A stretch of 53,207 nucleotides of DNA from Candidatus Sulfotelmatobacter sp. GTDB lineage: Bacteria; Acidobacteriota; Terriglobia; Terriglobales; Acidobacteriaceae. Below are positions 7,785 to 16,369 of the stretch, in pieces. Positions within the stretch are counted from its first letter, which is position 1; each line of letters starts with the position of its first letter. The position numbers were made by a program, and so were the translations under genes. The stretch is taken from assembly GCA_017883425.1 (NCBI GenBank), contig JADGNP010000002.1, positions 1-53,207 on the forward strand. The letters run 5' to 3'. The notes beneath the pieces were generated by a model that had not been told where the DNA came from, ran no database searches, and saw nothing but the letters and a program-made list of their open reading frames with translations.

Positions 7785-8162
7785 CTAGTCGCTGTATTTC
7801 GCGGTCGTCGTGTCGGTCTCGAAGACGGTTACGTCCTTCACGCGCACCCGGCCGTTGGTCACGGTTTGCAGCTTGGTGTTCGACTCGTCGTAGAAATACT
7901 TTGCCAGGTTCTCGGCCGAGGGATTGATCACGGTGAACGGCTCAATCTCGTTGATCATCTGGTGGTCGAGGCGCTCGATGACTTGCTTCATGACTTCGCG
8001 CAGGTCTTTGAAGTCGAGCAGAAGGCCGGCCTTGTCCAATTCCGCTCCGGCCAGCGTCACCCGGATCTTGTAGTTATGGCCGTGCGGATTCTCGCACTTG
8101 CCCTTGTAGTTGCGCAGGTAGTGCCCTGCGGCAAAGGTGTCTTCGACGGTGACTTCGAACAT
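7785..8162 (-). CDS. queD: 6-carboxy-5,6,7,8-tetrahydropterin synthase QueD
   Basis: QueD converts dihydroneopterin triphosphate to 6-carboxy-tetrahydropterin, the step before QueE. The 125-residue protein carries the zinc ligands H14 (FAAGH), H27 and H29 (NPHGHN), the catalytic C23, and the LDHQMIN block. The ATG at 8160-8162 has GGGGGAT upstream and gives the normal family length; the longest frame adds 19 unlikely residues. It is the first que gene of the minus-strand set. No folE is in the window. Confidence 0.94.
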   Translation of the reverse strand: MFEVTVEDTFAAGHYLRNYKGKCENPHGHNYKIRVTLAGAELDKAGLLLDFKDLREVMKQVIERLDHQMINEIEPFTVINPSAENLAKYFYDESNTKLQTVTNGRVRVKDVTVFETDTTTAKYSD

Positions 8163-8224
8163 GATCCCCCAGCAGCCCGGGCGTGAATACAGGGCGGGCT
8201 GCGCTCCATGGCGAAACATCCATT

Positions 8225-8245
8225 GTACCGCTGGAATGGCGGTAC
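8225..8245. promoter_or_regulatory. Inverted repeat between divergent queD and cocE
   Basis: GTACCGC-tggaatg-GCGGTAC is a perfect 7-bp inverted repeat with a 7-nt centre in the 158-bp gap between two divergent genes. It could be an operator or an RNA hairpin. Neither promoter can be named with confidence, so the function is open. Confidence 0.4.
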
Positions 8246-8320
8246 TGGAGCCATCCGCTTGACTCGATTCCCCGGCGGAATGTAGCTTGCCTAATCGTCA
8301 CTACATCTCAAGGAGCACGC

Positions 8321-10273
8321 ATGCTGTGTCGGAAATCCTGGATTCTGTTGCTGTTTACCCTGACCACGACGGCGGGTCTTTGGGCTCAGAACCGGCCCGA
8401 GGCGCCGGACTTCGACGTCAAAGAGCACTATACGAAGTACGAGTACAGGATTGCGATGCGCGACAGCGTTCACCTGTTTACGTCCGTCTACGTGCCGAAG
8501 GACAGTTCGCGCCCTTACCCGTTCCTGATCGACCGCACGCCTTATAGCGTCGGCCCGTACGGGGTCGACCTGTACCGCACGCAACTCGGCCCTTCTCCGG
8601 ACTTCGACAAGGCGGGATACATCTTCGTGTTCCAGGACGTGCGCGGGCGCTACATGTCGGAGGGGCAATTCCTCGAGATGCGTCCGCACATCGACAACAA
8701 GAAGTCGAGCCAGGATGTGGACGACAGCAGCGATCTTTACGACACCATCGACTGGCTGCTCAAGAATGTGGCGAACAACAACGGGAATGCCGGGATTTGG
8801 GGAATCTCGTATCCGGGATTTTTCACCTCGGCCAGCATCATCGACTCGCATCCGGCGCTGAAGGCCGCCTCGCCGCAAGCTCCGATGACCGACCTTTTCA
8901 TGGGAGACGACGCGTATCACGGCGGGGCGTTCATGCTGGCGGCGAACTTCGGTTTTTACAGTTCGTTCAAGCCGCAGGAAAACCCTCAGCTTCCACCGAA
9001 GACTTTCGTGCCCTTCGACTGGGGAACCAAAGACGCCTACGCGTTTTATCTGAAAGCCGGTCCGCTGTCGAATTTGCGGGAGTATCTGGAAGGCAAGAGC
9101 GCGCTTTGGGACGACCAGGTCAAGCACGACACGTATGACGACTACTGGAAGGCGCGCAATCTGGCGCCGCACATGAAGAACATTCATTGCGCCGTGCTGA
9201 CCGTGGGCGGATGGTTCGACGCCGAGGATCTGCAAGGGCCCTTCACTACATTTCATTCGATCGACAGGAACAATTCCGGAATCTTCAATGCACTCGTGGT
9301 CGGACCCTGGGTGCATGGCGGTTGGGCCCGGTATGACGGGGAACATCTTGGGCGGGTGGACTTTGCTTCGAACACCGGCGAGTACTACCGGAAAAATATT
9401 CTTTTCCCGTTCTTTGAGCAGTATCTCAAAGGCAATGGCGATGCCAAACTTCCGAAGGCTTATGTCTTCGAGACGGGCACGAATGTATGGCGGCAATACT
9501 CTGCGTGGCCGCCGAAAAATGCTGAGCCAAGAACCCTCTACTTCCACGCCAATGGAGGACTGTCGTTCGACGCGCCTGCGGCGGAGTCTCCGTCATTCGA
9601 CGAATATGTGAGCGACCCGGCCAAGCCTGTGCCCTTTGTGAATTACGCGGCGCTGAATGTGCCGCAGGAATATATGCTCTCGGACCAGCGCTTCGCCGAC
9701 AGCCGCTCGGATGTGGTGGTCTACGAGACGGCAGTGCTGCAGGAAGATGTGACGCTTGCGGGGCCGATCTCGCCGCGGCTTTTCGCTTCGACGAGTGGCA
9801 CGGATTCCGACTGGGACGTGAAGTTGATTGACGTGTATCCGCCCGATTATCCGGACAGCAAGCAGGACGCGCCCCGACCCGAAGACCGGGACAAACCCAG
9901 GAAGGACGTGCCCGCGCCGGCGTTCACCATGGGTGGATATCAGCAACTGGTGCGCGGCGAGCCCTTCCGCGGAAAATTCCGTCACAGTTTTGAAAAGCCG
10001 GAGGCGTTCACGCCCGGGAAGGTGGAAGAGATCGATTTCACCATGCAGGACATCAATCACACCTTCCGCCGCGGACACCGCATCATGGTGCAGGTGCAGA
10101 GCTCATGGTTCCCGCTCACGGATCGCAACCCGCAGACTTTCGTCAACATCCCCGACGCCAAGCCGGCGGACTTCGTGAAAGCCACCGAGCGCGTGTATCA
10201 CACGAAAGGGGAGGCGTCCGGAATCGTGGTGGGAGTGCTACTAGGGCCGCGGACGGCAGAAGAGAGCAAATGA
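8321..10273 (+). CDS. Secreted CocE/NonD-family hydrolase (X-Pro dipeptidyl-peptidase S15-like)
   Basis: The 650-residue protein is an alpha/beta hydrolase of the CocE/NonD (peptidase S15) type, acting on esters or acyl-peptide bonds outside the cytoplasm. It has a signal peptide (ILLLFTLTTTAGLWAQ), the nucleophile S163 in GISYPG, the Asp region GGWFDAEDLQGP, the His block GPWVHGGWA, and a C-terminal jelly-roll domain (about 430-640, with RRGHRIMVQVQSSWFP). AAGGAG lies just before the chosen ATG. It is divergent from queD. The true substrate cannot be told from sequence; alpha-amino acid ester hydrolase and glutaryl-7-ACA acylase are relatives. Confidence 0.88.
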   Translation: MLCRKSWILLLFTLTTTAGLWAQNRPEAPDFDVKEHYTKYEYRIAMRDSVHLFTSVYVPKDSSRPYPFLIDRTPYSVGPYGVDLYRTQLGPSPDFDKAGYIFVFQDVRGRYMSEGQFLEMRPHIDNKKSSQDVDDSSDLYDTIDWLLKNVANNNGNAGIWGISYPGFFTSASIIDSHPALKAASPQAPMTDLFMGDDAYHGGAFMLAANFGFYSSFKPQENPQLPPKTFVPFDWGTKDAYAFYLKAGPLSNLREYLEGKSALWDDQVKHDTYDDYWKARNLAPHMKNIHCAVLTVGGWFDAEDLQGPFTTFHSIDRNNSGIFNALVVGPWVHGGWARYDGEHLGRVDFASNTGEYYRKNILFPFFEQYLKGNGDAKLPKAYVFETGTNVWRQYSAWPPKNAEPRTLYFHANGGLSFDAPAAESPSFDEYVSDPAKPVPFVNYAALNVPQEYMLSDQRFADSRSDVVVYETAVLQEDVTLAGPISPRLFASTSGTDSDWDVKLIDVYPPDYPDSKQDAPRPEDRDKPRKDVPAPAFTMGGYQQLVRGEPFRGKFRHSFEKPEAFTPGKVEEIDFTMQDINHTFRRGHRIMVQVQSSWFPLTDRNPQTFVNIPDAKPADFVKATERVYHTKGEASGIVVGVLLGPRTAEESK

Positions 10274-10298
10274 ACCTAGCGAAGGCGGAAGGGGCCGC

Positions 10299-10333
10299 TT
10301 GACGACCTGAATACCCCTTACTATAATGTAAGG
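10299..10333 (+). promoter_or_regulatory. Promoter with palindromic operator for the vapBC-type operon
   Basis: TTGACG (10299-10304) and TATAAT (10322-10327) are separated by 17 bp, a near-perfect sigma-70 promoter. The -10 box is the centre of the perfect palindrome CCTTAC-TATAAT-GTAAGG (10316-10333). A repressor bound here would block RNA polymerase, as expected for toxin-antitoxin autoregulation. The antitoxin start is about 30 bp downstream. Confidence 0.8.
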
Positions 10334-10362
10334 AACAGTGAAATTGGAAAGGATGGTTAGCC

Positions 10363-10608
10363 TTGGCCGCCGCGACCATTACTTCGAAGGGTCAGATCAC
10401 AATTCCGGTACGGGTACGCGCCGCGCTGGGCGTCGAGGCCGGGGACCGTTTGGAATTCGTGGAACTGAAGAAGGGGCAATTCGCTATCATGGCCGCCACT
10501 CGATCTTTGAAAGAGCTTAAGGGCATGTTTCAAGGCAGGCGGAGCAAACCTGTATCCATTAAGGAAATGAATTCAGCGATCGCCCGGCGCGCATCCGAAT
10601 CCCGATGA
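10363..10608 (+). CDS. AbrB/MazE-family antitoxin (VapB-type)
   Basis: The 81-residue protein has the swapped-hairpin AbrB fold signature ATITSKGQITIPVRVRAALG at residues about 4-23, followed by VEAGDRLEFVE. This domain binds DNA as a dimer. The helical C-terminus (KGMFQGRRSKPVSIKEMN) is the expected toxin-neutralising part. The start is a TTG, with GGAAAGGATGG upstream; an ATG in a different frame at 10353 is not used. The stop overlaps the toxin start by 4 bp (ATGA). The palindrome in the promoter is its likely operator. Confidence 0.9.
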   Translation: MAAATITSKGQITIPVRVRAALGVEAGDRLEFVELKKGQFAIMAATRSLKELKGMFQGRRSKPVSIKEMNSAIARRASESR

Positions 10609-11000
10609 TCGGTCTCGACACAAATGTCATTGTCCGCTACCTGACCCACGACGACCCCATCCAAACGTCCGCTGCGGTAAAAATGCTCGACTCTCTCGCA
10701 CCCGACGAACCCGGATTCCTTTCACTGGTTGTCATCGTTGAACTGGTTTGGGTACTCGAGTCTTTCTACAGCGCCAGGAAGAGCGAGATTGAGCGTGTTC
10801 TTGAAACATTATTGAGCAACGATCGCTTAGTCGTGGAACGATCGGAAATCGTCTGGCAGGCGTTGCGCAAATTCAGCACCAGCCGTGCCGGCTTTTCCGA
10901 TTGCCTCATCGAGCATTGCAGCCAGGCGGCAGAGTGCGAGTACACCGTTACGCTCGACAAACACGCTGCAGCCGCAGGAATGCGATTACTTGAAGTTTGA
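10605..11000 (+). CDS. PIN-domain ribonuclease toxin (VapC-type)
   Basis: The 131-residue PIN-domain protein has the acidic active-site set D5 (GLDTNVIVRYL), E46 (IVELVWVLE), D99 (GFSDCLIEH) and D118. VapC toxins cleave tRNA or rRNA when the antitoxin is degraded. It overlaps the antitoxin by 4 bp and is cotranslated. It ends 44 bp before the convergent helicase gene. Target RNA is unknown. Confidence 0.92.
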   Translation: MIGLDTNVIVRYLTHDDPIQTSAAVKMLDSLAPDEPGFLSLVVIVELVWVLESFYSARKSEIERVLETLLSNDRLVVERSEIVWQALRKFSTSRAGFSDCLIEHCSQAAECEYTVTLDKHAAAAGMRLLEV

Positions 11001-11044
11001 CGTACCGTGGGCGCTCAATTTTGCCAGCCTAGCGAAGCGACGAC

Positions 11045-13195
11045 TTAAACATCGGAGTGATTTCCTTCCGCTCCGAACCATCTCTCCACCACGCACATGT
11101 CGGTAGTCCGCTTGTAGTTGGGGAGGCTTTCGATGAAGACGCGGCCGTATTGCTTCTTCAGAATGCGGTTATCAAGCAGCACGAGGAGACCGCGGTCGTG
11201 CAGCGAACGGATCAGCCGGCCGAAGCCCTGTTTCAGCGTAATCACGGCCGCCGGCACTTGATATTGAAAAAAGGCGTTTCCGCCGTCGGCGTCGATGGCT
11301 TTCACTCGCGCGGCTACCACCGGGTCGCTGGGCACGGCAAATGGAAGGCGGTCAATGATGACGCAACTCAGTTGCTCGCCCTGCACGTCTACGCCCTGCC
11401 AGAATGACGATGTGGCGAACAGCACCGCGTTCGGAGTCAGGCGGAACTCCTCGAGCAGCGCGCTTTTCGGAGCGTCACCTTGCCTGAGGATCGGGAACTC
11501 GACTTCGCCCAGCAGCCGCTGATAAATGTCATTCATCTGCGCGTAGCTGGTGAAAAGGACGAACGCCCGGCCGCGCGTGATTTCGAGGAGCCTGCGAATG
11601 CGCTCTGCCGCCTTGGCGGTAAACTGCGGGGTGCGCGGATCGGGCAAGTCCGGCGGCACGTAGAATAGCGCCTGGCTTTCATAGTCGAAGTGCGAGGGCA
11701 GCACCGATTCCCGCGCATGCTCCACGCCAAGCCGTTGCCGGATGTATTCAAACCCGCCGCCGACGGCCAGCGTCGCTGAAGTGAGCACGGCGCACTCCAG
11801 CTTCGACCACAGGCACTCGCGCAGGATGGGGCCGACATCGATCGGCGTCGCCTGGAGAAATACGTTTTGTCTTCCGCGAGCAGATCCTTCAGCAGCCGTT
11901 TTCGGGCCGCCTCGGGATCCCCAACGTCCGCCGCGGCGCTCAATCCAAAAGACAGTGTTGCGATCTTCGGATTCCAACGCGAATCCAAGCTGCGCCTGAA
12001 TCTCCTGCGCGCGGCGGACGAAGTTGAATACTTCTTCCGGTTTTTGCGGCAAGCCGTCGAGTTCGCCTGCCAGCCGGGTCAGCGCCTGATTCAGCGCCAC
12101 AAACTCGTCTCCGTTTTCCTCCAGAAATTCGCGGCGGGTCTCGAACGCAAACCGTCCGTCCCCGGGAGGCAGCAGAGAGAAGAAGAATTGCGAGCGTTCC
12201 CGCAAACTGCCAAGGGCTCCTGAAAGCGAAGCCGAAAGCATGCGATTGTGCTGCAGCGAATTCTCGACGTCGCGCGCCAGATCTTCTACGCGCAGATTGC
12301 TGACTGAGATGCCGAAATAGTTCCCGGCCACATCTTCCAGTTCGTGGGCTTCATCGAAAATCACGGCGGCTGCTTCTGGCAGGATTCCCGCGTCGGCCGC
12401 TCCCTCCGCCTGCAGCTTGATGGCGAGATCGGCAAAGAACAGGTGATGGTTGACGATGATGATGTCGCTCTCCATGGCCTTGCGGCGCATTTCAGTGATG
12501 AAGCAGCGCTCCCACTCGCTGCACTTCTGACCAGTGCAGGCGTCGGCGCGGGCATCGAGCTTGTGCCAGAGCAGGCTAGCCTCGGGCAGTTCCGCCAACT
12601 CGGCGCGGTCGCCCGTTCCAGTCGTCTTCTCCCAAGCTGCGATGGCGCGATACTGCTCGATCTCTTGCAGGCCGCTCAGGACGGGCTGATCCGTCAGGTC
12701 GTACAGTTTCTTGCGGCACAAATAGTTATTGCGGCCCTTCATGTAGCAGACCGAGAGCCGGCCGGGGCCGTGACCTGGCTGGACGGCCGAGGCGGCTGTC
12801 GCCACAGGATCTCCGTACAACGCCTGCTCGAGAAAAGGGACATCCTTGTAGAAGAGCTGTTCCTGCAGATTTTTTGTGCCGGTCGAGATGATGACGCGTT
12901 TGCCAGAACGGATCACCGGCATCAGGTATGCCAGCGTCTTGCCTGTGCCGGTGCCCGCTTCCACGATCAGGTGGCGCTTTTCTTCCAGCGCTTGCTCGAC
13001 GGCCTGTGCCATCTGCAGTTGGCCGCGGCGGAATTCATATGCCGGATGCGTGCGCGAGAGCACTCCGCCGGGAGCGAAGAATTGGTAGAGCGAAGCGTCC
13101 TTGCCGCTGGGAGCAGAGCGGTTCGGGGAGGCGGGAGACGCGGGCTGGGAACGTAAAGCCACCGGAGTCTCTATAATAGCTAGTTCCGGCTGCAT
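11045..13195 (-). CDS. DinG-type ATP-dependent helicase (XPD-like)
   Basis: Superfamily 2 helicase with 5'-3' polarity in the DinG/XPD group, acting on damaged or structured DNA. The 716-residue form has Walker A EAGTGTGKT, four cysteines between motifs I and II (YLC, ACTGQKC, RCF) that match an iron-sulfur cluster, the DEAH box VIFDEAHELED, and the C-terminal motifs LFTSYAQMNDIYQRL and SFWQGVDVQGE. The frame stays open to 13339 through a palindromic repeat. I use the ATG at 13193-13195; an ATG at 13205-13207 is also possible and neither has a clear ribosome site. It is divergent from der. Confidence 0.9.
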   Translation of the reverse strand: MQPELAIIETPVALRSQPASPASPNRSAPSGKDASLYQFFAPGGVLSRTHPAYEFRRGQLQMAQAVEQALEEKRHLIVEAGTGTGKTLAYLMPVIRSGKRVIISTGTKNLQEQLFYKDVPFLEQALYGDPVATAASAVQPGHGPGRLSVCYMKGRNNYLCRKKLYDLTDQPVLSGLQEIEQYRAIAAWEKTTGTGDRAELAELPEASLLWHKLDARADACTGQKCSEWERCFITEMRRKAMESDIIIVNHHLFFADLAIKLQAEGAADAGILPEAAAVIFDEAHELEDVAGNYFGISVSNLRVEDLARDVENSLQHNRMLSASLSGALGSLRERSQFFFSLLPPGDGRFAFETRREFLEENGDEFVALNQALTRLAGELDGLPQKPEEVFNFVRRAQEIQAQLGFALESEDRNTVFWIERRGGRWGSRGGPKTAAEGSARGRQNVFLQATPIDVGPILRECLWSKLECAVLTSATLAVGGGFEYIRQRLGVEHARESVLPSHFDYESQALFYVPPDLPDPRTPQFTAKAAERIRRLLEITRGRAFVLFTSYAQMNDIYQRLLGEVEFPILRQGDAPKSALLEEFRLTPNAVLFATSSFWQGVDVQGEQLSCVIIDRLPFAVPSDPVVAARVKAIDADGGNAFFQYQVPAAVITLKQGFGRLIRSLHDRGLLVLLDNRILKKQYGRVFIESLPNYKRTTDMCVVERWFGAEGNHSDV

Positions 13196-13210
13196 GCATT
13201 CGCACATCTC

Positions 13211-13329
13211 ATGTGGGGACAGCCGCCCTCGGCTGTCCGGCCGACTCAAAGAGTCGGCGGTGGCCGCCACAAATGCAGAAACCATTGGGCCTGCGGCCCA
13301 AGGACAGCCGAGGGCGGCTGTCCCCACAT
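13211..13329. repeat. 119-bp palindromic element with 28-bp perfect inverted repeats
   Basis: The outer arms (13211-13238 and 13302-13329) are perfect 28-bp reverse complements beginning ATGTGGGGACAGCCG. Nested inside are CCGACTC-aaa-GAGTCGG (13241-13257) and TTGGGCC-tgc-GGCCCAA (13285-13301). It lies between divergent dinG-like and der genes and ends 11 bp before the der start. Half copies occur at 14815-14831, 27287-27310 and 32727-32753. It looks like a small non-autonomous element. Confidence 0.85.
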
Positions 13330-13340
13330 TAAGACTCATT

Positions 13341-14801
13341 TTGACTCAGCCGACTTACAATTCGACCAGCACTCTCGCCACTACCGCCGCAGGCATTCCC
13401 ACAGTCGCTATTGTGGGACGGCCGAATGTAGGGAAGTCCACGCTCTTCAACCGCATTGTGGGCTCACGGCGCGCCATCGTCGGTGATGAACCCGGGATCA
13501 CCCGCGACCGGCTTTATGGAGACGCGGAATGGGAAGGGCGGCGGCTGCGGATCGTTGACACTGGCGGCATTCTGCCGGAAGAAAAAGATCTGATCCCGTC
13601 GGAGATCTATCGCCAGGCCCGCGTCGCGCTCGACGAGGCTGCGGCCATCATCATGGTGATCGACGGACGCACCGAGCTCGCCGGTCCCGACCTTGAACTG
13701 GTCCGGCTGCTGCGCAAGGCCAACCGGCCGCTCTTCCTGGCTGTCAACAAGGTCGACTCTGAGAAGCAATCGTCGCTCGTGGACGACTTTCACCGCCTCG
13801 GCATCCAGAAGATGTTCCCTATTTCCGCGGAGCATGGGCGCGGGATCGACGATCTGCTCGACGCGGTGCTGGAGAGTCTGCCGGCAGAAAGCTCAACCAC
13901 AGAGAACACAGAGGAGCCGACAGACGCAAAGACAACTTCAGAGGCAGAAGATGTTCATGAGGTAAAAGTTGCCATCATCGGGCACCCCAACGTGGGCAAG
14001 TCGACGCTGCTGAACTGTCTGACTTCTTCGGACCGGGCCATTGTCTCGCCGATTCCCGGCACCACGCGCGATGCGGTCGATGAGATCGTCGAGCACAATG
14101 GTCGCCGCTTCCGCTTTATCGACACTGCTGGCATCCGCCGCAAAGGCAAGACGCACTTGATGGCCGAAAAGCTTTCGGTTGTGATGGCGCGCAAGCACCT
14201 GGAGGGCGCGGACATCGCCCTTCTAGTCATCGACGCCACAGAAGGTGTGAGCCAGCTCGATGCCGCCATCGCCGGATACGCCCACGAGAGTGGGCGATCC
14301 CTCATCATCGTGGTCAACAAGTGGGATCTGGTGATCAGCGGCAAGGAGAAGGATGCGCGGCCCACCAAAGCCGAGCGCATGCGCGAGAGCAAGCGCCCCG
14401 GCGACCGCGACGCCTACGAGGAGCGCCTGCGCTATGAGCTGAAGTTCCTGAATTACGCACCCATCGTTTTCATTTCCGCCGAGAGCGGCAAGGGAACGGA
14501 GAAGATTTTTCCATTGCTGGAAAAAGTTGCCACCGAGCGCCGCAAGCGCGTGACCACATCGCAAATGAACCGCTTCATCGAGCGCGTGGACTTTGAACGG
14601 GCATCCGTCCCGGTGCGCTCGCGCGTGAAAATTCTCTACATGACGCAAGCCTCGGTCGCCCCGCCCACGTTCGTGCTATTCACCAACCGCGCCGTGAAGC
14701 TGCATTTTTCCTACCAGCGGTTTCTGGAAAACCAGATCCGCGCGGCCTTCGGCTTCGTAGGCACACCGATCTGGATTAAGAACAGAGCGAGAGATTCCTA
14801 G
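13341..14801 (+). CDS. der: Ribosome assembly GTPase Der (EngA)
   Basis: Double-GTPase needed for 50S subunit assembly. The 486-residue protein has G1 GRPNVGKS (26-33), DTGG and NKVD in the first G domain. The second has GHPNVGKS, DTAGIRRKGK and NKWD, and a C-terminal KH-like domain follows (about 380-480). The conserved N-terminus (IPTVAIVGRPN) leaves only a TTG at 13341-13343 as start, with no clear Shine-Dalgarno and a palindromic element ending 11 bp upstream. The linker between G domains is long and acidic; part of it (TTENTEEP) is encoded by a CCACAGAGAACACAGAGG-type repeat. Confidence 0.93.
   Translation: MTQPTYNSTSTLATTAAGIPTVAIVGRPNVGKSTLFNRIVGSRRAIVGDEPGITRDRLYGDAEWEGRRLRIVDTGGILPEEKDLIPSEIYRQARVALDEAAAIIMVIDGRTELAGPDLELVRLLRKANRPLFLAVNKVDSEKQSSLVDDFHRLGIQKMFPISAEHGRGIDDLLDAVLESLPAESSTTENTEEPTDAKTTSEAEDVHEVKVAIIGHPNVGKSTLLNCLTSSDRAIVSPIPGTTRDAVDEIVEHNGRRFRFIDTAGIRRKGKTHLMAEKLSVVMARKHLEGADIALLVIDATEGVSQLDAAIAGYAHESGRSLIIVVNKWDLVISGKEKDARPTKAERMRESKRPGDRDAYEERLRYELKFLNYAPIVFISAESGKGTEKIFPLLEKVATERRKRVTTSQMNRFIERVDFERASVPVRSRVKILYMTQASVAPPTFVLFTNRAVKLHFSYQRFLENQIRAAFGFVGTPIWIKNRARDS
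13898..13918. repeat. ACAGAG-word repeat in frame in the der linker
   Basis: A short copy of the CCACAGAGGACACAGAGG-type word repeat encodes part of the acidic linker between the two G domains. Related copies are at 17642-17722, 27236-27265, 29861-29886 and 34352-34386. Confidence 0.55.
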
Positions 14802-14814
14802 AGCGAGAAGACTC

Positions 14815-14831
14815 ATGTGGGGACAGCCGCC
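14815..14831. repeat. Half copy of the ATGTGGGGACAGCC element
   Basis: ATGTGGGGACAGCCGCC matches the first 17 bp of the 28-bp arm at 13211. It lies between the convergent der and exbD-like genes and abuts the exbD-like stop codon. Confidence 0.7.
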
Positions 14832-15275
14832 TTACTCCCCCGCCACATCTTGCCCTTTCGTCAGCAAGCCCACCCGCTGGACGCCCGCATGATGCGCCAG
14901 ATCAATCACATCCGCGACGTACAGAAAATCCACGTCAGCGTCGCCGCGGACGAACGCGACTTTCTCCGCGCGCTTCAAATAAATCTGCGCCAGGCGCAAC
15001 TCCAAATTGTCCCAGCGCACATCTTCTTGATTGATTTTCACCGTCGGCGGGACATTCTTCGCCGTCCAGACGACCTGGATCACCACCGTGCGTTCGGGCG
15101 TGGGTTCGGACGCTGGATCCTTCGGTGGCTGCGGAATTTGCACCTTCTCCTGGTATTCCTTGTCCATCGACACCACCAACATGAACATAATGATCAGGGT
15201 CAGCAGCACGTCAATCAGCGGTGTGACATTAATCTGCGGACCGGACGGACCCCCGCCTGCCATTGAGAAAGCCAT
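14832..15275 (-). CDS. ExbD/TolR-family biopolymer transport protein
   Basis: Inner-membrane proton-channel accessory protein that, with an ExbB/TolQ partner, energises outer-membrane transport or the Tol system. The 147-residue product has one N-terminal membrane segment (about 18-40, PLIDVLLTLIIMFMLVV) whose Asp in INVTPLIDVLL is the conserved proton-path residue, and a C-terminal periplasmic domain. GGAGGAG lies 8 nt before the chosen ATG at 15273-15275; the longer frame crosses a repeat. No ExbB/TolQ or TonB is in the window. Confidence 0.9.
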   Translation of the reverse strand: MAFSMAGGGPSGPQINVTPLIDVLLTLIIMFMLVVSMDKEYQEKVQIPQPPKDPASEPTPERTVVIQVVWTAKNVPPTVKINQEDVRWDNLELRLAQIYLKRAEKVAFVRGDADVDFLYVADVIDLAHHAGVQRVGLLTKGQDVAGE

Positions 15276-15360
15276 GGAATTTGCTCCTCCCGGGCACGCG
15301 CGTGTCTGCAACATCAGACACCTGTGGCTGCCAGAGAGTTCCTCGTTCGAGCGGCACACA

Positions 15361-15395
15361 GCGGATTCCTCGTCGCTTCGCGCTCGAATGACAAG
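15361..15395. repeat. ATTCCTCG...GAATGAC dispersed repeat, copy 1
   Basis: GCGGATTCCTCG, a short palindromic middle (CGCTTCGCG) and GAATGACAAG share layout with 28821-28851. It lies in the gap between the divergent exbD-like gene and the exported protein. It is a dispersed intergenic repeat of unknown role. Confidence 0.55.
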
Positions 15396-15509
15396 CGAGT
15401 TGACGCCGCGGTCTTGCATCTTCCCGAAAGGACCGTGCATCATTGGAGTGACGGTCGCACGAGGACAGGCGGCCTGGTGCGCAATCTTCAGAGCATGCCC
15501 GTTAGACCC

Positions 15510-16331
15510 ATGACTCGTTCATCGCGACTCGCACTCCTCGCTCTTTTCGCCGCCTTGATCCTCGCCCCATTCGCACGCGCTCAGGACAATTACGAAATCC
15601 AGGTTTACGGTTCCGACACCGTTCCGCCACGCTCGACCATGGTTGAGATCCATTCCAACTTCGCTGTGGACGGCAGCAAAACCGCGCCCGACGGCATGCT
15701 TCCCACGAACCATGCGATGCACGAAACGCTGGAACTCACGCAGGGAATCAACGACTGGTCTGAAGTTGGCTTTTACGTTTTTTCGAGCATTCAGCCGGAC
15801 GGCGGATGGCAGTGGGTGGGCGATCACATCCGCCCGCGCGTGCGCGCTCCGGAGAAGTGGCACTGGCCCGTCGGCGTTAGCCTGTCGACGGAAATCGGCT
15901 ACGCGCGCGCTGCGTTTTCGCCCGACACGTGGACGTGGGAAATCCGCCCCATCATCGACAAGAAAATCGGCCCCTGGTACTTGAGCTTCAATCCGGCGCT
16001 CGACCGCTCATTTCACGGCCCAGGCGTCAACCAGGGGGTGACATTCTCTCCCGCCGCCAAATTCAGCTACGATTTCACCAAGAAGATTGCAGGCGGGCTG
16101 GAGTATTACGGGGCGTACGGCTCGCTGACCGGCTTTGACGCGCTCCGGGATCAGCAGCAGCAGTTCTTTCCGACGATCGATATCGATTTCGCCCCGCAAT
16201 GGGAGTTCAACTTCGGAGTGGGCGTCGGCACGACCCGTTCCACCAACCATCTCATCGTGAAATGCATTGTGGGCCGGCGATTTTCGTGGCCTCACGGAAA
16301 GAATGCGAAGCTGAAACCTGAGCAACCTTGA
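15510..16331 (+). CDS. Exported protein of unknown function, possible outer-membrane barrel
   Basis: I do not recognise the family. The 273-residue product has a signal peptide (LALLALFAALILAPFARAQ). The mature part is rich in alternating aromatic and polar residues (WTWEIRPIIDKKIGPWYLSF, GGLEYYGAYGSLTGF, WEFNFGVGVG), the pattern of an outer-membrane beta-barrel, but the final residue is not the usual Phe. Two starts are possible, ATG at 15495 and ATG at 15510; neither has a strong ribosome site, and I give the second. It is divergent from exbD and converges on the permease gene. Confidence 0.7.
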   Translation: MTRSSRLALLALFAALILAPFARAQDNYEIQVYGSDTVPPRSTMVEIHSNFAVDGSKTAPDGMLPTNHAMHETLELTQGINDWSEVGFYVFSSIQPDGGWQWVGDHIRPRVRAPEKWHWPVGVSLSTEIGYARAAFSPDTWTWEIRPIIDKKIGPWYLSFNPALDRSFHGPGVNQGVTFSPAAKFSYDFTKKIAGGLEYYGAYGSLTGFDALRDQQQQFFPTIDIDFAPQWEFNFGVGVGTTRSTNHLIVKCIVGRRFSWPHGKNAKLKPEQP

Positions 16332-16369
16332 ATCGGATGGGCCAAGAGGCCGGTCGATACTGCCTGGTT

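Noticed and set aside
8291-9547. A 418-codon minus-strand frame opposite the CocE-like hydrolase
   Set aside because: It is rich in Arg, Val and His without domains and mirrors a clear hydrolase.
13172-13177. TATAAT on the plus strand as a der promoter
   Set aside because: The box is a perfect hexamer but no convincing -35 box lies 16-18 bp upstream, and it sits in the helicase coding region with the palindromic element between it and der.
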